The notes under the pieces were generated by a model that did not search any database, was not told where the DNA came from, and saw only the letters and a program-made list of their open reading frames with translations. This document shows positions 4,381 to 8,879 of a stretch of DNA of 8,879 bases, piece by piece. Origin of the DNA: Thermoplasmata archaeon (lineage in GTDB: Archaea > Thermoplasmatota > Thermoplasmata > Thermoplasmatales > Thermoplasmataceae). The translations under genes and the position numbers were made by a program. The DNA lies in NCBI GenBank assembly GCA_021793945.1, contig JAJYRT010000032.1:6682-15560 (forward strand). Reading direction: 5' to 3'. Numbering within the stretch: position 1 is the first letter of the stretch; each line of letters opens with the position of its first letter.

Positions 4381-6246
4381 ATGAGCGCCGGCAGGGCAAT
4401 GGCATCGCACTACAAGGAAATATCAATTGCGGAATTCTTCGAAAAGAACAGGCACATTCTCGGATTTGACTCTCCGCAGCGTTCCCTGTTCATGATTGTA
4501 AAGGAAGCGCTGGACAACTCCCTGGACGCATGCGAGGAGTGGGGGATATTGCCTGAGATATATGTGGAGGTTGCAAAAAAATCCGATGACACCTTCTGCG
4601 TAACGGTCAGGGACAACGGGCCGGGGATTGAGAGGATCGAGGTTCCAAGGGTATTCGGACAGCTGCTCTATGGATCAAGGTTCCATGCTGTCAGGCAATC
4701 CCGCGGACAGCAGGGGATAGGCATCACTGCCGCAATACTTTACGGGCAGATCACCACCGGGGAGCCGTCCAGGATACTGACAAAAACCCAGGAGTCCGAC
4801 GTCGGGTTCGAAATATACATGCAGATAAACGTCAAGGATAATAAGGGAACAGTGATCTCGGAAAAACCGCTAATTGTGAATTACGGGCATGGGATAGAGA
4901 TTTCAATTACTGCCAAGGGACGATACCAGACTGGAAAACAGTCTATTATAGAATACCTCAGGGAGACTGCTGTTGTGAATCCGAATATGAACCTGACTTT
5001 TGTCGACCCTGACGGTATCACTACGGTTTTTCGGAGAAGCACGGAAAAGCTTCCCGAACCGGCGAGGTCCATAAAGCCACACCCTTTGGGACTCGAACCG
5101 GGAGAGATCATCGGCCTAGCGGCAGTCTCAAGCGAAAAGCACATGCGGTCCTTCCTTACGGGGGAATTCAACAGGGTAAGCGACCGTGTTGCAGACGAGA
5201 TACTGAAGGAGTCAGGGCTTGACGGCAGCACCTTCCCTGGAGAAATGAAGGCTGAATCTGCAATGAAGCTCCAGCATGCTTTCAGGAAAGTGAAGCTTAT
5301 GCCACCTCCGGTTGACTGCCTCTCCCCACTGGGTGAGGAATTCATCAGGAGGGGACTGATGGCCGTCTACGAGGAGCATCACCCCGCATTCTATTCTAAA
5401 CCGGTGACAAGGCCGGTATCGGTCTACAACGGGAACCCATTCTCCGTGGAGGTTGGGATTGTTTATGGTGGAGAACTCAGGGCAGATGACCAGGTGAAGA
5501 TCATACGATATGCTAACAAGGTGCCGCTTCTCTATCAGGCTGGCGCCTGTGCCATGACCAGGGCAGTTGCTGAGATCGACTGGCGTCCATACGGCATGGA
5601 CCAGAAGCAGGGAGCCGGTGTGCCTTTTGGACCCATGATAATCCTGGTTCATGTCTACGGAACAAGGGTACCCTACACTTCAGAATCCAAGGAAGCGGTT
5701 GCCGCAATTCCAGAGATCATTGAGGAAATCAAGCTTGCCCTGAAATCGGTGGGCCGTGGCCTGAAATCATTCATGAACAGGAACGAGAGGAAAGAAAAGG
5801 CAAACGAGAAGTTCAACCTGGTGATGAACATAATACCGGAAATAGGAAAAAAATGCTCCAAGATCCTTGGCCGGGAAGAGCCAAATATTGATCGGGTCAT
5901 GTCTCTCGTGGCAAATGTAGTATTCATAAAGGAGGAAGGTTCGAAATGCGACGGAGGTTTCGACGTCTTGGCGAGGATTTTAAACTACACTTCGGAGAGC
6001 CGCACGTTCACTCTCTATGCGGAGCCGGTTTCTGGGAGGGTAGACGGGGAGGCAATGTGGACAATTCCCTCGATCGTTCCAGCCGGTGCTTCTGAAGTCA
6101 GGTTCAAGGTCCTGACAGAATCTGACAAATATCATGGGACAGACTATTATACAACAGGAATCAACCCTGTGCTTGTGCATGGCGCTGAACCTCTGCCGGG
6201 TGACTGGTCATTGCGCGAGGAGGAGGCTGTAGAAGATGGGGAGTGA
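4381..6246 (+). CDS. top6B: DNA topoisomerase VI subunit B
   Basis: ATPase subunit of type IIB topoisomerase VI, which passes one DNA duplex through a double-strand break to relax and decatenate DNA. From the ATG at 4381 it is 621 aa. GHKL domain: EALDNSLDACEE with probable catalytic Glu42 and Mg-binding Asn46, DNGPGI at 78-83, ATP-lid GQQGIG at 109-114. The H2TH insert lies around 260-310 (GEFNRVSDRV onwards). The transducer follows, with KQGAGVPFGP at 409-418, where Lys409 is a plausible ATP-sensing lysine, and a long stalk helix at about 455-495 leading to subunit A. The last 100 or so residues (strand-rich, FTLYAEP, TIPSIVPAG) fit the extra Ig-like domain of the euryarchaeal (Methanosarcina) type; the shorter Saccharolobus type lacks it. 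The open frame extends upstream to 4309, but the family begins shortly before EISIAEFFEKN and the TATA box places transcription at 4381. It overlaps top6A by 11 bases. Confidence 0.97.
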   Translation: MSAGRAMASHYKEISIAEFFEKNRHILGFDSPQRSLFMIVKEALDNSLDACEEWGILPEIYVEVAKKSDDTFCVTVRDNGPGIERIEVPRVFGQLLYGSRFHAVRQSRGQQGIGITAAILYGQITTGEPSRILTKTQESDVGFEIYMQINVKDNKGTVISEKPLIVNYGHGIEISITAKGRYQTGKQSIIEYLRETAVVNPNMNLTFVDPDGITTVFRRSTEKLPEPARSIKPHPLGLEPGEIIGLAAVSSEKHMRSFLTGEFNRVSDRVADEILKESGLDGSTFPGEMKAESAMKLQHAFRKVKLMPPPVDCLSPLGEEFIRRGLMAVYEEHHPAFYSKPVTRPVSVYNGNPFSVEVGIVYGGELRADDQVKIIRYANKVPLLYQAGACAMTRAVAEIDWRPYGMDQKQGAGVPFGPMIILVHVYGTRVPYTSESKEAVAAIPEIIEEIKLALKSVGRGLKSFMNRNERKEKANEKFNLVMNIIPEIGKKCSKILGREEPNIDRVMSLVANVVFIKEEGSKCDGGFDVLARILNYTSESRTFTLYAEPVSGRVDGEAMWTIPSIVPAGASEVRFKVLTESDKYHGTDYYTTGINPVLVHGAEPLPGDWSLREEEAVEDGE

Positions 6247-7321
6247 AGTGAAGAAGACGCTGGAATCAATGGTAGAGGGCATTTACAACGCGCTTGGAGG
6301 AGGGGAGGTACCAGAGATAAGGATGTCCTCCAGAAACAGGGACAACATAGTTCTGGACAAGTTGTCATCGGTATGGAAATACGGGGATGCCAAGGTATCG
6401 AGGAGCCTCAGGACCACTGATGGCGCTAACTACGTTCTCAAGAACATTTACATGATTGATTTTATTCTGGAGATGCTGAGAGATGGAAAATCATCAACGC
6501 TGAGGGAAATGTACTACATCTCCGAGGGATGGGGACGAGCTAAATTCGGTACACAGGATGAGTCTGATCTCATGGCAGAAGACCTGGAGGTGATAACCTC
6601 CCTTATAAGGGAAGATTTCAAGCTTCGCCCGGAGGAGAACGGGGCGAGCATTATCGGGGACATCACCATAGAGGAAAGGAGCAGGAAGGGCGACTTCAAG
6701 AAAATAAACTGCAAGGATGATGTCGGAGAGGCAGGCTACACAATTCCCAACAACGTTGAGATTGAGAAGCTTAGGCTCAGGTCAACCAACGCCAAATTTG
6801 TGCTTGCGCTGGAAACTGGTGGTATGTTTGACCGTCTCGTGGAGAACGGGTTTGATGAGAAATTCGGCTGTGTCCTGGTACACCTGAAGGGCCAGCCAGC
6901 GCGCAGCACCAGAAGGGTTCTGAAACGGATGAACACCGAAATGAACCTGCCGATTTTCGTCTTCACCGACGGTGATCCATGGTCATTCAGGATTTTTGGA
7001 TCAATAGCATACGGAGCAATCAAGACTGCTCATATTTCGGAGTATCTGGCGGTTCCAACAGCAGAGTTCATTGGAGTAACCGCTTCAGACATACTGAACT
7101 ACGACCTTCCAACTGACAAGCTCACTGACAAGGACATTGCCGCGCTCAATGCGGAACTCAAGGACCCCAGATTTCAGACGGACTTCTGGAGGGCTGAGAT
7201 AGAGACAATGCTACAGATAAACAAGAAAGCCGAACAGCAGGCTCTCGCGAAATACGGATTGAATTACGTTACGGACACATACCTGCCCGAGAAACTGGGC
7301 GAAGTTGGAGGAATAATATGA
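6236..7321 (+). CDS. top6A: DNA topoisomerase VI subunit A
   Basis: Cleavage subunit of Topo VI and homologue of the meiotic Spo11 protein. An N-terminal winged-helix (CAP-like) domain carries the active-site motif LREMYY at 89-94; the second Tyr, Tyr94, is the probable nucleophile that forms the 5'-phosphotyrosyl bond. The Toprim domain follows, with the metal-binding Glu193 (LALETGGMF) and the D245-G-D247-P motif. Where many homologues read DxDPxG this one has DGDPWS. The 361-residue length is normal. The start ATG lies 11 bases inside the top6B end and has GAGGAGG a few bases upstream, so the two subunits are made from one mRNA in coupled fashion. All catalytic residues expected for an active enzyme are present. 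Its stop overlaps the next start as ATGA. Confidence 0.97.
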   Translation: MGSEVKKTLESMVEGIYNALGGGEVPEIRMSSRNRDNIVLDKLSSVWKYGDAKVSRSLRTTDGANYVLKNIYMIDFILEMLRDGKSSTLREMYYISEGWGRAKFGTQDESDLMAEDLEVITSLIREDFKLRPEENGASIIGDITIEERSRKGDFKKINCKDDVGEAGYTIPNNVEIEKLRLRSTNAKFVLALETGGMFDRLVENGFDEKFGCVLVHLKGQPARSTRRVLKRMNTEMNLPIFVFTDGDPWSFRIFGSIAYGAIKTAHISEYLAVPTAEFIGVTASDILNYDLPTDKLTDKDIAALNAELKDPRFQTDFWRAEIETMLQINKKAEQQALAKYGLNYVTDTYLPEKLGEVGGII

Positions 7322-8136
7322 TCGAAAAGAGGTTGAAAATAGCGGTTATTCAGATGGCTTCTGGCGATTCAAAGGAAAGCAACATAAGGAAGAGCCTATC
7401 AATGCTCGACATTGCCACCGCTAGGAAGGCGGATCTTGCAATATTCCCAGAGTATCAGATGATATCCATGCCATATGAAAAGAGGGCTGACATCCTTGAG
7501 GCATCAGAGGAAACTGAAGGAAATTATACCAGAAGGTTCATGGAATATGCCCGGAAGAATTCGGTTAATGTGCTATGCAATTTTGCAGAGCGTGTAAGCG
7601 GATCTACAAAGCCATACAATGCGTCGGTGCTGATTAACAGGAGCGGATATGGCACCGGGAAATACCGGAAGATCCACCTTTTTGACGCTTTGGGGAAGAA
7701 TGAGAGCTACGCCTATAATGCTGGTCTTGAACCCCCTGAGCCTTTCAGCCTGCCTGAATTAAAGCTGGGAGTGCAGATATGCTTTGACCTTAGATTTCCA
7801 GAGGGGGCAAGGCTCCTCGCCATAAAGGGAGCAGAAATGCTCATTTACCAGGCGGGCTGGTTCAAGGGAGATCACAAGCTTGAACAGTGGCGTACTCTCC
7901 TGAAGGCCAGGGCAATAGAGAATGGGACATTTGTGGTGGGGTCTGCGCAGTGTGGGGAATTCTTCACAGGGCACTCGGTTATAATTTCGCCGTATGGAGA
8001 GGTCCTGGAGGAAGCAGGAGACAGGGAGACCGTAATCATAGCAGACATAGACCTTGCCGAGGTGGAAAGATACAGGGAGGAAGTTCCTGTTATCCGATCA
8101 AGAAGGCTTGACATATATGATATCCGGGGCTATTGA
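7318..8136 (+). CDS. Carbon-nitrogen hydrolase (nitrilase superfamily, Nit-like amidase)
   Basis: Member of the nitrilase superfamily, hydrolysing a C-N amide bond through a Glu-Lys-Cys triad. The triad is visible: Glu45 in FPEYQM, Lys118 in YRKIHLFD, and the nucleophile Cys155 in QICFDLRFPE. The KIHLFD and CFDLRFPE contexts are those of the Nit1/Nit2 branch, whose characterised members are omega-amidases or deaminated-glutathione amidases that repair transamination by-products. The archaeal substrate is inferred only. It is 272 aa with no signal peptide, so cytosolic; members normally form dimers or higher oligomers. It starts in the ATGA overlap with top6A and has GGAGG at 7307-7311, 6 bases upstream, so it can be translated well as the third gene of the Topo VI transcript. 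No functional link to the topoisomerase is evident. It ends one base from the convergent otsB gene. Confidence 0.92.
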   Translation: MIEKRLKIAVIQMASGDSKESNIRKSLSMLDIATARKADLAIFPEYQMISMPYEKRADILEASEETEGNYTRRFMEYARKNSVNVLCNFAERVSGSTKPYNASVLINRSGYGTGKYRKIHLFDALGKNESYAYNAGLEPPEPFSLPELKLGVQICFDLRFPEGARLLAIKGAEMLIYQAGWFKGDHKLEQWRTLLKARAIENGTFVVGSAQCGEFFTGHSVIISPYGEVLEEAGDRETVIIADIDLAEVERYREEVPVIRSRRLDIYDIRGY

Positions 8137-8137
8137 G

Positions 8138-8878
8138 TCAAGATCTTGCAATCAGCCTGAGCGCCTTCCGCATTTCTGAAGGATCCCGCAGCACAATGTC
8201 CGCGAGTGTCGGTCCGTCCCCGACCCTGATCTTCAACGCATCCATGTTCATTTCAAATGCCTCCTCGTCTGTTCCTTCATCCCCGGCTATCATAGCGGGC
8301 CGCTCTCCTTCCCTTATTTTCTTTATGGCTTTCCCCTTGCCGACTCCAGGAATCCTCAACTCAAAAATGTTATATCCACTGTAAACGATCATCCCGACTT
8401 TACCGGCAATTTCCGCAACCTCCTTTGAAAGTTCACCTTTCAAATCACTGCTCATAAGCCCGTAGTGAAAGAGCAGCCCGCCGTCCTTGTTGAAAATCCT
8501 GAGCCCGGGAAATTTCATTCTTGTGGACTCCAGGTCATTGAAAAGGCCGTTACATATTGCCCTGTACCTGTTATATCCGGGTACAAACGAAGGAGGTTTT
8601 CCCTTTAGCTTTGTTATGGAGCCGTGCATTGCAATGATGTTCATGTCCAGCGGAAGAAGCGTCTTGATATCCTCCAGCGATCTTCCCGTTACAATGAAGG
8701 TTTCAAATCTCTCTGACAAATCCTGAAGGGTTTCTATAAGATCGTGATCAGCCACGGCTTCCCAGGGGTTCATTATTATGTTGACCAGCGTGCCGTCGTA
8801 ATCGAGGAAGATAATGGGATTGCCTTTGCTTATCTTCATGAAGGCAGCCAGAGCATCAGCGGCTGACGAAATCTTCAC
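8138..8878 (-). CDS. otsB: Trehalose-6-phosphate phosphatase (5' end at window edge)
   Basis: HAD-superfamily phosphatase converting trehalose 6-phosphate to trehalose, a compatible solute. HAD motif I is DYDGTL with nucleophile Asp26 and acid/base Asp28; motif II is VTGRS with Thr64; the motif III lysine is Lys181 in PGVGKGKAI; motif IV is AGDEGTDEEAF with Asp200 and Asp204 for Mg. The cap domain lies between about 95 and 175. From memory it resembles the structurally known Thermoplasma acidophilum enzyme, including NIIMNP, PLDMNII and FPGLRIF. The first in-window start is a GTG at 8878, one base from the window end, so the gene may begin further right; an internal ATG at 8839 would give a product closer to the T. 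acidophilum length. A trehalose-phosphate synthase gene often sits next to it and may lie beyond the edge. Specificity for trehalose within this HAD subgroup is likely, not proven. Confidence 0.92.
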   Translation of the reverse strand: MKISSAADALAAFMKISKGNPIIFLDYDGTLVNIIMNPWEAVADHDLIETLQDLSERFETFIVTGRSLEDIKTLLPLDMNIIAMHGSITKLKGKPPSFVPGYNRYRAICNGLFNDLESTRMKFPGLRIFNKDGGLLFHYGLMSSDLKGELSKEVAEIAGKVGMIVYSGYNIFELRIPGVGKGKAIKKIREGERPAMIAGDEGTDEEAFEMNMDALKIRVGDGPTLADIVLRDPSEMRKALRLIARS

Positions 8879-8879
8879 C

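Noticed and set aside
4881..5652. Long - strand frames (154 and 146 codons) across top6B
   Set aside because: They are shadows of a firmly identified gene and translate to Ser/Pro/Arg-rich sequence with no domain.
1..8879. tRNA genes, CRISPR repeats, transposase or IS ends
   Set aside because: I looked for T-loop-like GTTCGA segments with paired arms, regularly spaced repeats and transposase motifs, and saw none.

Overview
This window reads as part of a compact archaeal chromosome. The archaeal or archaeo-eukaryotic markers are ribosomal proteins L44e and S27e, initiation factor aIF2-alpha, the H/ACA RNP protein Nop10, a PAC2-family proteasome assembly protein and both subunits of DNA topoisomerase VI. 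Several start codons sit about 25 bases downstream of an AT-rich TATA-like element, as expected for leaderless or short-leader archaeal transcripts. The trehalose-6-phosphate phosphatase resembles, from memory, the Thermoplasma acidophilum enzyme. I therefore lean towards a Thermoplasmata archaeon, with moderate confidence; no 16S rRNA gene is present to settle it.

Layout. (1) Bases 1-1064: a small unrecognised gene on + (108-359) meets, after a 3-base gap, a short-chain dehydrogenase on - (363-1064). (2) Bases 1065-1266: a divergent promoter region with a TATA-like box for each side, followed by a long leader with a stable-looking hairpin and a 20-codon upstream ORF. (3) Bases 1267-3429: an information-processing operon, rpl44e - rps27e - aIF2-alpha - nop10 - PAC2, with tight or overlapping junctions. 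(4) Bases 3430-3744: a spacer with no convincing gene. (5) Bases 3745-4260: a membrane-anchored, sequon-rich DUF4382 surface protein on -. (6) Bases 4381-8136: top6B - top6A - nitrilase-family amidase, with 11-base and 4-base overlaps, so very probably one transcript. (7) Bases 8138-8878: trehalose-6-phosphate phosphatase on -, convergent with the amidase after a single base and running up to the window edge.

How the parts fit. Block 3 couples translation (two ribosomal proteins, the tRNA-delivering initiation factor), rRNA modification (Nop10) and protein turnover (PAC2 chaperone); this neighbourhood is widespread in Archaea. Block 6 encodes a complete type IIB topoisomerase with all recognisable catalytic motifs. 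That is the most notable biology here, because classical Thermoplasmatales genomes are known for lacking Topo VI and using gyrase. The amidase is probably a metabolite-repair enzyme carried along in that transcript. The OtsB gene suggests a trehalose synthase partner just beyond the right edge.

I did not find CRISPR arrays, tRNAs, rRNAs, insertion sequences or a clearly novel multi-gene system. The most interesting non-coding structure is the leader of the ribosomal-protein operon.
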